A stretch of DNA of 64,000 bases from JBBRVW01 sp963784645 (lineage in GTDB: Bacteria > Actinomycetota > Actinomycetes > JACCUZ01). The translations under genes and the position numbers were made by a program. Location: assembly GCA_963784645.1 (NCBI GenBank), contig CAWARY010000002.1, positions 310,001-374,000 of the forward strand. The letters are read 5' to 3'. Positions within the stretch are counted from its first letter, which is position 1; every line of letters starts with the position of its first letter. Of this stretch, positions 56,417 through 64,000 are shown piece after piece. Below the pieces are notes generated by a model. That model was not told the DNA's origin and searched no databases. It saw only the letters and a list, made by a program, of their open reading frames with translations.

Positions 56417-57337
56417 GTGTCGGACGCCGCGGGCGGCGAGACCGCCGGACCCTCCGGTTCCGGCGGGGCGGAAGGCGGCGCAGGCCCGCCGGGGGTGGAC
56501 CCTGCGGTCTGCTACCGCCACCCGGACCGCGAAGCGCACATCCGGTGCGTGCGGTGCGACCGGCGGATCTGCCCCGACTGCATGATCCCGGCCTCGGTCG
56601 GCTTCCAGTGCCCCGAGTGCGTGCGCGAGGGCAACAAGTCGGTCCGTCGCGCGACGACCGTCTTCGGCGGCAAGGTCAGCAGCGACCCCGGCTGGGTCAG
56701 CAAGATCCTCATCGCCGTCAACGTCGTCGTCTTCATCCTGCAGATGGGCCTCGGCACCGTCGTCGAGCACCGGTTCTGGCTCATCGGCGGCCCCGTCTTC
56801 GACCCCCGCCTCGGCCACGTCGTGGGAGTCGCCGACGGCGAGTACTGGCGGCTGCTGACCGCGGCCTTCCTGCACGGCGGCGTCGTGCACCTGCTCCTGA
56901 ACATGTACGCCCTGTACCTGTTCGGCCCGCCCCTCGAGGCCGCCCTGGGCCGCGCCCGGTTCGCCGCGCTCTACCTGGTCGCGGCCGTCGGCGGCAGCGC
57001 CGCGTCCTACGCCGTCGCCGGGCCGGGCCAGCCGTCCCTCGGCGCGTCCGGTGCGGTCTTCGGCCTGCTGGGGGCGTTCTTCGTCGTCAACCGGCGGCTC
57101 GGGCGGGACTCGACCGGCCTGTTCGTGCTGCTGGCGATCAACCTGGCGTTCGGCTTCATCGCTCCCAACATCGACTGGCGGGCGCACCTCGGTGGCCTGG
57201 TGACCGGCGGGCTCTGCGCGGTGGCCATCGCCTACGCGCCGGAGCGCCGCCGTACCCAGCTGCAGGTGGCAGGGATCGTCGCGGTGCTCGCCGTCGCGCT
57301 GGTGGTGGTGGTCCTCCGGACGCTGAGCCTGCGATGA
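56417..57337 (+). CDS. Rhomboid-family intramembrane serine protease with zinc-binding N-terminus
   Basis: This 306-residue protein has a B-box-like zinc motif at about 32-75 (CYRHPDREAHIRCVRCDRRI, then CPDC and CPEC). A rhomboid domain follows with the catalytic Ser in GASGAVFGLLG and His in WRAHLGGLVTGG, plus HLLLNMYALYLFG. Six to seven membrane helices are expected. The substrate is unknown. ATGA overlaps the thiolase start by 4 bases. Confidence 0.92.
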   Translation: MSDAAGGETAGPSGSGGAEGGAGPPGVDPAVCYRHPDREAHIRCVRCDRRICPDCMIPASVGFQCPECVREGNKSVRRATTVFGGKVSSDPGWVSKILIAVNVVVFILQMGLGTVVEHRFWLIGGPVFDPRLGHVVGVADGEYWRLLTAAFLHGGVVHLLLNMYALYLFGPPLEAALGRARFAALYLVAAVGGSAASYAVAGPGQPSLGASGAVFGLLGAFFVVNRRLGRDSTGLFVLLAINLAFGFIAPNIDWRAHLGGLVTGGLCAVAIAYAPERRRTQLQVAGIVAVLAVALVVVVLRTLSLR

Positions 57338-58476
57338 CCGGGCGCGATGCGGTCGTCGTCGACGCCGTCCGCACGCCGGTGGGCCGTCGCAACGGGGCCC
57401 TGGCGGGGGTGCACCCGGTCGACCTGTCGGCGCACGTCCTCGACGCGCTGGTGGCGCGGACCGGGCTCGACCCCGCGCTGGTCGACGACGTGGTGTGGGG
57501 CTGCGTCTCGCAGACCGGTGAGCAGGCGGTCAACGTCGGGCGCAACGCCGCCCTGGCGGCCGGCTGGCCCGAGGACGTGGTCGGCGTGACCCTCGACCGG
57601 CAGTGCGGCTCGTCCCAGCAGGCGGTGCACTTCGCCGCGGCCGGCGTCATCGCAGGGCAGTACGACGTCGCCGTCGCCGGAGGCGTCGAGTCGATGACCC
57701 GGGTGCCGATGCTCTGCACCGTGACCCAGGGTCCTGGTGAGCCTTTCGGACCGCGGATGCTCGCCCGGTACGGCGGTGCGCTGGTGCCACAGGGCGTCAG
57801 CGCCGAGATCATCGCCGACACGTGGGGACTGAGCCGCGCCCGGCTGGACGAGATCGCCGTCCGCTCGCACGCGAACGCCGCGGCGGCGCGGGCGTCCGGC
57901 GCGTTCGCCGGTGAGCTCGCCCCGGTCGGGGACGTCGTGGCCGACGAGGGCATCCGCCCCGACAGCACCCTGGAGACCCTCGGCGCCCTCACGCCGGCCT
58001 TCCGGGCGGACGGCGTGGTCACCGCCGGCAACTCCTCGCAGATCTCCGACGGGGCGGCGGCCCTGCTCGTGACCACGTCCGAGGTCGCTGCCCGGCACGG
58101 GTGGCGGCCGCTGGCGCGGCTGCACGCGTTCGCCACCGCCGGTGTCGACCCGATCACCATGCTCACCGCCCCGATCCCGGCCACGGCCCGCGTGCTGGAG
58201 CGCGCCGGGCTGAGCCTCGAGGACATCGACGCCTTCGAGGTCAACGAGGCGTTCGCGTCGGTGGTGGGCGCCTGGCTGGCCGAGACCGGGGCGGACCCGG
58301 CCCGGGTGAACCCGCGGGGCGGGGCGATCGCGCTCGGTCACCCGCTCGGCGGGTCCGGTGCGCGGCTGATGACCACCCTGCTGCACCATCTGGCGCAGAC
58401 CGGCGGCCGCTGGGGGCTGCAGACCATGTGCGAGGGCGGCGGGATGGCCAACGCCACCGTCGTCGAGCGGCTCTAG
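57334..58476 (+). CDS. Acetyl-CoA acetyltransferase / thiolase
   Basis: This 380-residue thiolase condenses or cleaves acyl-CoA chains. The nucleophile Cys is in TLDRQCGSSQQAV (about 90). His is in the FEVNEAFASV region and the second Cys/His set in ALGHPLGGSG and LQTMCEGGGMANA. Length is usual for the family. It overlaps the rhomboid by 4 bases, so it is cotranscribed, although no functional link is known. Confidence 0.93.
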   Translation: MTGRDAVVVDAVRTPVGRRNGALAGVHPVDLSAHVLDALVARTGLDPALVDDVVWGCVSQTGEQAVNVGRNAALAAGWPEDVVGVTLDRQCGSSQQAVHFAAAGVIAGQYDVAVAGGVESMTRVPMLCTVTQGPGEPFGPRMLARYGGALVPQGVSAEIIADTWGLSRARLDEIAVRSHANAAAARASGAFAGELAPVGDVVADEGIRPDSTLETLGALTPAFRADGVVTAGNSSQISDGAAALLVTTSEVAARHGWRPLARLHAFATAGVDPITMLTAPIPATARVLERAGLSLEDIDAFEVNEAFASVVGAWLAETGADPARVNPRGGAIALGHPLGGSGARLMTTLLHHLAQTGGRWGLQTMCEGGGMANATVVERL

Positions 58477-58503
58477 CGGGACCAGGAGCCTCCGGAGCGG
58501 CAG

Positions 58504-58546
58504 TTGTCCACACTGGGGATAACCGGTGTGGATGACTTACACCGGT
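58504..58546. promoter_or_regulatory. Perfect DnaA box plus hairpin between thiolase and crgA
   Basis: TTGTCCACA (58504-58512) is a perfect DnaA box, far from oriC. Arms ACCGGTGT and ACACCGGT (58522-58546) form an 8-bp hairpin that may terminate the convergent transcripts. Confidence 0.55.
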
Positions 58547-58617
58547 GTGTTTCCGCAGGTCGGCCGCCCGTTCACCGGTGGGCTGCCGCCCGTTCACCCG
58601 GCACGCGGGCCTTCCGG

Positions 58618-58869
58618 CTACTTCCAGCGGGTGCTGAGGACGAAGCCCAGGATGATGAAGCCGAAGCCGATGCCCATGTTCCACAACCCGATGGCACCGA
58701 TCGGGTAGTCGGTCTGGGTCACGTAGTAGGTGACGACCCAGAGCAGGCCGATCACGAAGCAGCCGACCATCACCGGGACGAGCCACGGCGGCGAACCCAC
58801 CCGCACCGGCTTGGGCGCACCCTCGGGCGGGACGTAGGTGTTGCGGCGGCGGAGGCGGGACTTGGGCAC
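58618..58869 (-). CDS. crgA: Cell division protein CrgA
   Basis: This 83-residue protein has two membrane helices. It starts PKSRLRRRNTYVPPEG, and helices follow at about 30-50 (LVPVMVGCFVIGLLWVV) and 62-80. It recruits wall enzymes to the divisome through FtsZ and FtsI. The GTG start follows GAGGAG. It converges with the thiolase; its position near sortase, pabA and pknB is standard in actinobacteria. Confidence 0.93.
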   Translation of the reverse strand: MPKSRLRRRNTYVPPEGAPKPVRVGSPPWLVPVMVGCFVIGLLWVVTYYVTQTDYPIGAIGLWNMGIGFGFIILGFVLSTRWK

Positions 58870-59090
58870 CGGTCGAGCTCCTCGGTTCCGTCGGGCGGGT
58901 GAGCATGGTGCGCGGTGACCCGTCCGGGTGGCGACGGGCCGCGGGCACCTCCGGGCACCGCATGCGGGTGCCGTTCGTCGGTTAGCGTAGTCGTGAGCGT
59001 GCTCCCGGGTGCCACGGGCGCCACGGCCGCACCACAGATGTGCCGGTGGACGTCGTGTCCCCGGCAGCCCGACCAGCGAGGAGGCCACCG

Positions 59091-59813
59091 GTGCGAACGC
59101 TCTGGCGGCTCGCCACGCCCCTCGCCTTCGGCGCGGCCGGCGTGCTCTTCGTGACCAGCGCCGGGGCCGCTAACGGTGGCCAGCTGCGGGGCACGCTCAG
59201 CGACCTCGGGGACCTGATCCGCTCCGAGCAGCAGGGCGCCGACGAGCTCACCCAGCGGGTCGAGCGGCTCCGGGCCGACGTCGAGCGGGCGACCGGGCGG
59301 GCCGGCATCGCCGACCGCCGGGTCGCGGCGGCCCAGCGACAGGCCGACGGCCTCGAGCTGGCCGCCGGCACCGCTGCCGTCACGGGACCCAGCATCTCGG
59401 TGACCCTCGACGACGCGCCGCGCTCCGCGGACCGGGTGCTCCCCCCAGGGGCCACGCCGGACGACGTCGTCGTGCACCAGCAGGACATCCAGGGCGTCGT
59501 CAACGCTCTCTGGGCGGGCGGCGCCGAAGCCATGCAGATCATGGACCAGCGGATCATCTCGACCAGCGCGGTCCGCTGCGTCGGCAACACCCTGATCCTG
59601 CAGGGCCGGGTCTACTCCCCGCCGTACACCGTCACCGCGATCGGCTCGCCGGAGCGCCTGGCGCAGGCGCTCGAGGACTCCCCCCAGGTGCGGACCTACC
59701 GCTACTACGTCGACACGTTCGGGCTCGGGTACGAGACCCATGCCTCGACGAGCACCGAGCTGCCGGCGTACGGCGGGTCGCTCGACCTCCTGCACGCGCG
59801 GGCCCGCTCCTGA
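59091..59813 (+). CDS. DUF881 protein
   Basis: This 240-residue protein has an N-terminal membrane helix or signal (about 5-25), a coiled-coil (about 40-85, with ELTQRVERLRADVERATG) and a DUF881 domain (GPSISVTLDDAPRS, VVVHQQDIQGVVNALWAGGA, MDQRIISTSAVRCVGNTLI). Function is unknown; it lies in the crgA-pknB envelope cluster. GTG at 59091 has AGGAGG 6 bases upstream; an upstream GTG at 59040 is in frame. Confidence 0.85.
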   Translation: MRTLWRLATPLAFGAAGVLFVTSAGAANGGQLRGTLSDLGDLIRSEQQGADELTQRVERLRADVERATGRAGIADRRVAAAQRQADGLELAAGTAAVTGPSISVTLDDAPRSADRVLPPGATPDDVVVHQQDIQGVVNALWAGGAEAMQIMDQRIISTSAVRCVGNTLILQGRVYSPPYTVTAIGSPERLAQALEDSPQVRTYRYYVDTFGLGYETHASTSTELPAYGGSLDLLHARARS

Positions 59814-60490
59814 TGCGGGCGGTCGTCCGCGGCTCCGGTGAGCTGCTCATCAGCGCCGGCCTGGTGCTGCTGCTCTTCGTCGCCTACCAGCTGCTGTGGA
59901 CCAACTACGAGGCCGACCGGCGCACCGACCAGGTCGCCGGCAGCCTGCGCGACGGGTGGGAACGACCGCCCGGCCCGGCCCCGACCGGTGTGCAGGCCAC
60001 GAAGCTGAAGAACGGCAAGGGGTTCGCCTTCCTGCACATCCCGCGACTGGGCAGGAGCTGGTCGGTCCCGGTCGTCCAGGGCGTCTCGCTGCCGGACCTG
60101 GCCCGGGGTCTCGGCCACTACCCCGGCACTGCGCTGCCCGGCGAGGTCGGCAACTTCGCCGTCGCCGGCCACCGCGCCACCAACGGCGAACCCTTCGCCT
60201 ACCTCGACCGGGTGCAGGTCGGCGACCTCGTGGTCGCCGAGACCCGGCAACGCTGGTTCAGCTACGTGGTCGACCGCACGAAGATCGTGTCGCCGACGTC
60301 GGTCTGGGTGCTCGACCCGGTGCCCGGCAAGCCGGCCCGGACCCCCACCCGGCAGCTCCTGACACTCACGACCTGCAACCCCCGCTGGGCGTCGTACGAG
60401 CGGCTCATCGTGTTCGGTCACCTGGTCGAGACGCGCTCCAAGGGCGAAGGACCGCCGTCAGCGCTCGTGCAGTCGGGAGGCAAGGCCTGA
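59813..60490 (+). CDS. Class E sortase
   Basis: This 225-residue extracellular transpeptidase has one N-terminal membrane helix (about 10-30). The catalytic His is in NFAVAGHRATNG and the Cys in LLTLTTCNPRW, with Arg nearby. Class E sortases attach LAxTG-type proteins or pilins. No sortase substrate is seen in the window. The start shares one base with the DUF881 stop (TGATG). Confidence 0.92.
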   Translation: MRAVVRGSGELLISAGLVLLLFVAYQLLWTNYEADRRTDQVAGSLRDGWERPPGPAPTGVQATKLKNGKGFAFLHIPRLGRSWSVPVVQGVSLPDLARGLGHYPGTALPGEVGNFAVAGHRATNGEPFAYLDRVQVGDLVVAETRQRWFSYVVDRTKIVSPTSVWVLDPVPGKPARTPTRQLLTLTTCNPRWASYERLIVFGHLVETRSKGEGPPSALVQSGGKA

Positions 60491-60648
60491 TGTACGCGTG
60501 GATCTGGCGGCACCTGCCCGGTCCCTGGCCGGTGCGCACCCTGATCACTGCGGCGCTGCTTGCCGCCGTCGTGCTGCTCCTCTTCACGACGGTGTTCCCC
60601 TGGGCCGAGGACTCGCTGCCCTTCCTCCAGGTGACGGTGGACCAGTGA
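60490..60648 (+). CDS. Small single-pass membrane protein
   Basis: This 52-residue protein starts MYAWIWRHLPGPWPVRTLI, with a membrane helix (about 18-40, ITAALLAAVVLLLFTTVF) and a short acidic tail. I do not know a function. It overlaps the sortase stop by one base (TGATG) and the pabA start by 4 bases (GTGA), so it is translated in series with them. Similar short peptides lie between sortase and pabA in other actinobacteria. Confidence 0.7.
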   Translation: MYAWIWRHLPGPWPVRTLITAALLAAVVLLLFTTVFPWAEDSLPFLQVTVDQ

Positions 60649-61325
60649 CCGCTCCCGTGGACGATCCTTCGGTCCGGCATGCCGCCGCCGCCGACGCACG
60701 CCGGCGACGGATCCTCGTCGTCGACAACTACGACAGCTTCGTCTTCAACCTGGTGCAGTACCTCGCGCAGCTGGGTGCCGACTGCACCGTGCTGCGCAAC
60801 GACGACCTCGCGCCGCGCGACGCCCTGCACTATGACGGTGTCCTGCTCAGTCCCGGGCCCGGAACGCCCGAGAAGGCCGGCGTCTGCGTCGACCTGGTGC
60901 GCGAGGTCGAGGGCGAGGTGCCGGTGCTGGGCGTGTGTCTGGGCCACCAGGCGATCGCCGTCGCCCACGGTGCCGTCGTCGAGCGGGCACCGGAGCTGCT
61001 GCACGGCAAGACCAGCGAGGTGCTGCACGACGACACCGGGGTGCTGGCCGGTCTGCCGTCGCCGTTCACCGCCACCCGCTACCACTCCCTCACGGTCCGC
61101 GAGGACAGCCTGCCGCCCGAGCTCGAGGTCACCGGCCGGACGGCGAGCGGGGTCGTCATGGCGCTGCGGCACCGTGACCTGGCGGTGGAGGGCGTGCAGT
61201 TCCACCCCGAGTCGGTGCTGACCGAGGGCGGTCACCGGCTGCTCGCCACCTGGCTGGGGGCCTGCGGCGACCCCGGCGCGCTCGCGCGCAGCGCGGGACT
61301 CGCGCCGGTCGTCACGCGCGCCTGA
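60645..61325 (+). CDS. pabA: Aminodeoxychorismate/anthranilate synthase glutamine amidotransferase
   Basis: This 226-residue class I amidotransferase supplies ammonia for chorismate amination (folate, possibly tryptophan). It has ILVVDNYDSFVFNLVQYL, LLSPGPGTP, the nucleophile in GVCLGHQAIA and the QFHPES His-Glu pair. GTG at 60645 overlaps the previous stop. The short N-terminal 20 residues are disordered. It is conserved upstream of pknB; no synthase subunit is here. Confidence 0.93.
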   Translation: MTAPVDDPSVRHAAAADARRRRILVVDNYDSFVFNLVQYLAQLGADCTVLRNDDLAPRDALHYDGVLLSPGPGTPEKAGVCVDLVREVEGEVPVLGVCLGHQAIAVAHGAVVERAPELLHGKTSEVLHDDTGVLAGLPSPFTATRYHSLTVREDSLPPELEVTGRTASGVVMALRHRDLAVEGVQFHPESVLTEGGHRLLATWLGACGDPGALARSAGLAPVVTRA

Positions 61326-61373
61326 CAGCTCGGTCGGTCGGCGGAGCGCCGCTGTCCCGCCGTTTCCTGCATT

Positions 61374-61429
61374 GAGTGGCGCGTTGTTGCACTCCGCAAT
61401 CGATTGCCGACAGCCACAACGCGCCACTC
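61374..61429. repeat. 56-bp palindrome between convergent pabA and pknB
   Basis: The 14-bp arms GAGTGGCGCGTTGT and ACAACGCGCCACTC enclose a 28-base loop that contains the perfect 12-base palindrome GCAATCGATTGC. It lies in the 261-base convergent gap and may act as a bidirectional terminator. Confidence 0.8.
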
Positions 61430-61586
61430 GACGGAGGGGGACGGCGCGGGAGGCGGCGACGAGCGCCGGCCACGTACCCGGCTCCGCGTCCAGGCGCTGT
61501 TCACCACACAGGAAGCGCAGCGGGCACCTTCCAGCCCCGCCGACGCCCCGATGCTGCGGCTGCCGTGACCGACTTCGGTGCCGCCG

Positions 61587-63359
61587 TCAGCCGCCGGCCG
61601 GGGGCGTGACGGTCGCGGTGTCGGTGGGCAGCGGGGTGTCGCTCGGTGGCGGCGTCTCGGTCGGCTGCGGGGGCGCGGTCGCGATCACCAGGGTGACGGT
61701 GGTGCCGAGCCGCGCGCTGGACTTGGCGGCCGGCGTGCTGCGCAGGACGGTCCCCGGCGTGGCGTCGGCGGACTCCTCCTCCTGCGACTGCCCGACGGTG
61801 AAGCCCTCCTGCTGCAGCTTCTGCCGGGCCTCGGACTCGGTGGCGCCGGTGACGTCGGGGACCCTGTTGTTGCCGCTGGCGTACGTCACGTCGACCCGGC
61901 TCCCGTCCGGGACGGTCTCGCCCTCGTTGGGGCTGACCTTGATGACGGTGTTGCGGTCCTGGTCGGACGGCTTCGACGAGGAGTCGCCGAGCTCGAGCCC
62001 GGCCTCGCGCAGCGCCTGCCGCGCCTGGTCGAGCGAGAGCCCGACGAGGGTCGGGACCGTCGTCTCCTTCACCCCGCTGGACACGACGAGGCTCACGGCC
62101 GAGCCCTCGTCGACCTGGTTGCCGGTCTCCGGGCTCTGGTCGATGACGTCGCCCTCGGCGACGTTCTTGTCGTTCTGCTCGCTCTGCTGACCGAGCTTGA
62201 GTCCCTCGGCCTCCAGCTTCGCCTGCGCCTGCTGGACGGAGATGCCGCGGACGTCGGGCACGGTCACCTGCTTCGCACCGCTCCCGCCGATCAGCGACTT
62301 GGCGATGAGGGCGGCGATCACGAACACGGCGATCACGGCGATGCCGAGCAGGACGTAGCCGAGCACCCGGCCGCCGCGTGCGTCGCGCGGCGGCTCCGCG
62401 CGCCGCCGGCCCTCGACCGCGGGGATCGTGGTGGTGCCAGGGAGGACGGTGGCGCGCGACATCGCCTGGGTCTGCTCCGGTGCCGGCACCGGCGGCACGA
62501 CTGCGGCCACCGGCCGCCCCGCCAGCGCCGCGGCGATGTCCCGGCGCATGTCGTCGGCGCTCTGGTAGCGGTCGGTGCGGTCCTTGGCCAGGGCCTTGAG
62601 CGCGATCGCGTCCGCGCTGCGAGGCACGTCCGGATCGAGCTCCGACGGCGCCACGGGGGCCTCGCGGACGTGCTGGTAGGCCACCGAGACCGGTGAGTCA
62701 CCGACGAAGGGCGGTCGACCGGTGAGCAGCTCGAACAGCAGGCAGCCGGTGGAGTAGAGGTCGCTGCGCGCGTCGACCTGCTCGCCCCGTGCCTGCTCCG
62801 GTGAGAGGTACTGCGCGGTGCCGATCACCGCCGAGGTCTGGGTCATGGTGGCGCCCATGTCGTCCATCGCCCGCGCGATGCCGAAGTCCATGACCTTCAC
62901 GTCGCCGCTCTTGGTGAGCATCACGTTGGCCGGCTTGATGTCGCGGTGCACGATGCCCTGCTGGTGGCTGTACGCCAGTGCCGCGAGGACGCCGTCGACG
63001 ATCTCGAACGCCCGCTCCGGCAGCAGCTTGCGGCCGGAGCCCAGCAGGTCGCGCAGCGTCGAGCCCTCGACGTACTCCATGACGATGTAGGGCACCGGGT
63101 TGCCGGCGTACTCGTCCTCGCCGGTGTCGTAGACCGAGACGACGGACGGGTGGTTGAGCGACGCGGCGGAGTGCGCCTCGCGTCGGAACCGGGCCTGGAA
63201 CGACGGGTCGCGCGCGAAGTCCGGGCGCAGCATCTTCACGGCGACCGAGCGCCCGAGCCGGGTGTCGTGGCCGAGGTGCACCTCGGCCATGCCGCCACGG
63301 CCGAGCAGGTCGCCGATCTCGTAGCGACCGCCCAGCTCCTCTGGCACTCCGGCTACCAC
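61587..63359 (-). CDS. pknB: Ser/Thr protein kinase PknB with PASTA domains
   Basis: This 590-residue receptor kinase has a kinase domain (about 12-275) with LLGRGGMAEVHLGHD, VAVKML, IVHRDIKPANVML, MDFGIAR and GTAQYLSPEQARG with its activation loop. A juxtamembrane part and one membrane helix (about 337-360) follow. At least three extracytoplasmic PASTA repeats are visible (VTVPDVRGISVQQAQAKLEA, TTVPTLVGLSLDQARQAL, NNRVPDVTGATESEARQKL). The tail is Pro/Thr-rich. PASTA domains sense muropeptides or lipid II; targets include CwlM and the MurJ pseudokinase. GTG at 63359 is directly after pknA. Confidence 0.96.
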   Translation of the reverse strand: MVAGVPEELGGRYEIGDLLGRGGMAEVHLGHDTRLGRSVAVKMLRPDFARDPSFQARFRREAHSAASLNHPSVVSVYDTGEDEYAGNPVPYIVMEYVEGSTLRDLLGSGRKLLPERAFEIVDGVLAALAYSHQQGIVHRDIKPANVMLTKSGDVKVMDFGIARAMDDMGATMTQTSAVIGTAQYLSPEQARGEQVDARSDLYSTGCLLFELLTGRPPFVGDSPVSVAYQHVREAPVAPSELDPDVPRSADAIALKALAKDRTDRYQSADDMRRDIAAALAGRPVAAVVPPVPAPEQTQAMSRATVLPGTTTIPAVEGRRRAEPPRDARGGRVLGYVLLGIAVIAVFVIAALIAKSLIGGSGAKQVTVPDVRGISVQQAQAKLEAEGLKLGQQSEQNDKNVAEGDVIDQSPETGNQVDEGSAVSLVVSSGVKETTVPTLVGLSLDQARQALREAGLELGDSSSKPSDQDRNTVIKVSPNEGETVPDGSRVDVTYASGNNRVPDVTGATESEARQKLQQEGFTVGQSQEEESADATPGTVLRSTPAAKSSARLGTTVTLVIATAPPQPTETPPPSDTPLPTDTATVTPPAGG

Positions 63360-63361
63360 TG

Positions 63362-64000
63362 CTAGCGCCCCTTCTTCTTGCCCTTGCCGTTGCCCTTGTC
63401 GGGCTTGCCGGGCTTGTCGGACTTGCCTGGTGCCTTCGGCTGGGCAGCGGGCGCTGCCACCACGTCGATCGTCACCCGGTCGCCGGCGTCGAGGGTGCCG
63501 GTCGGGCTCACGTCCTTCACGGTACCGACTGCGCCGCCGCCGGCCGACGAGGCGACGGCGACCGTGAGCCCGAGCCCGCTCAGGTCAGCCTGGACGTCGG
63601 ACGCGGGGCGGCCGAGGAAGTCCCGGGCGACGACATCGACGGTGCTCGGCGCAGTCGACCCCCCCGCGCTGCTGGACGTCCCCGGCTGCCGCGTCGAGGT
63701 GCCGGTGGGGTCGGTTGAGCAGGCTCTCGCCACGAGCAGCAGGACGAGGGCGGCGACGACAAGTGCCACGGCGTACGGCAGCCAGCGCGGCAGCGACGAG
63801 GGGTCGGGCAGCCGGAAACCGGGGTCGGTGTCGGTGCCGAGCCGCGGCGCGACGACCGTGGTCCCGCCGTCGTAGGGCGGATCGGTGGTAGGACCATCGG
63901 CGGGTTCGTAGGCGCCCGCGACCGGGAGCAACGTGCGGGTCGGGGTCGGCGCGGCGCGCCAGGTGGCTGCGGCCGCCCGCATCGCCAACGCCTGCTCCCC
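63362..64000 (-). CDS. pknA: Ser/Thr protein kinase PknA (C-terminal part)
   Basis: The reading frame is open to the window edge. The visible 212 residues are the C-lobe end (GEQALAMRAAAATW), a juxtamembrane linker, one membrane helix (YAVALVVAALVLLLVARA) and one PASTA-like domain (VDVVARDFLGRPASDVQADL, DAGDRVTIDVVAAP). A Lys/Gly tail KGKKKGR follows. The kinase domain lies outside. It precedes pknB by 2 bases, as in the conserved pknA-pknB operon; the single PASTA-like domain is longer than the mycobacterial PknA tail. Confidence 0.8.
   Translation of the reverse strand, partial: GEQALAMRAAAATWRAAPTPTRTLLPVAGAYEPADGPTTDPPYDGGTTVVAPRLGTDTDPGFRLPDPSSLPRWLPYAVALVVAALVLLLVARACSTDPTGTSTRQPGTSSSAGGSTAPSTVDVVARDFLGRPASDVQADLSGLGLTVAVASSAGGGAVGTVKDVSPTGTLDAGDRVTIDVVAAPAAQPKAPGKSDKPGKPDKGNGKGKKKGR

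Overview
This is a high-GC chromosomal window from an actinobacterium, centred on the replication origin. The evidence for the origin is the run parB-parA-rsmG-jag-yidC-yidD-rnpA-rpmH on the minus strand, meeting dnaA-dnaN-gnd-recF-DUF721-gyrB-gyrA on the plus strand. Lineage markers are CrgA, a DLW-39 peptide, PASTA-domain Ser/Thr kinases, a class E sortase, DUF5318, DUF3566, DUF6049 and a mycothiol-era DinB pair. The repeat families and the gnd position fit a Geodermatophilales/Frankiales-like organism better than Streptomyces or Mycobacterium, but the sequence alone does not settle genus.

Layout: 1-3355 holds most of dnaB, interrupted by two inteins. 3.6-6.9 kb carries a MATE exporter, a DUF2695-like protein, two DinB proteins and a decayed PIN toxin. 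7.0-8.7 kb is the rplI-rpsR-ssb-rpsF operon. 8.9-14.5 kb has endonuclease IV, a divergent MarR/YceI pair, a FemX plus alanine-racemase-like pair and an AbiEi-like gene bracketed by inverted 60-bp repeats. 14.6-18.7 kb encodes a DUF2029 glycosyltransferase, a class A PBP and DUF5318. 18.9-22.3 kb has PadR-ino1 and an MFS carrier. 22.4-35.2 kb is the conserved cca / NUDIX-DUF6049-murJ-pseudokinase-sigM-antisigma-trxB-trxA-cwlM block. 35.2-42.2 kb is the left origin arm and 42.8-54.4 kb the right arm. 54.4-64 kb holds tRNA-Ile, DLW-39, tRNA-Ala, a peptidyl-prolyl isomerase, a rhomboid protease, a thiolase, crgA, DUF881, a sortase, pabA, pknB and the tail of pknA.

Two themes tie the genes together: replication and segregation (dnaB, ssb, dnaA, dnaN, recF, gyrBA, parAB with three parS sites), and peptidoglycan growth and its control (femX, alr-like, PBP, murJ, pseudokinase, cwlM, crgA, pknA/B). 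A thiol-stress module (sigM, anti-sigma, SigR-type promoter, trxBA) sits between them.

The most unusual features are the double-intein DnaB (one class-3 intein with a decayed homing endonuclease), a roughly 350-bp degenerate array of about 30 octamers beside parB, two families of dispersed palindromic repeats, an apparent frameshift in jag, and DnaA-box-like clusters outside oriC (upstream of dnaB and beside crgA). No phage, IS element or CRISPR array was seen.
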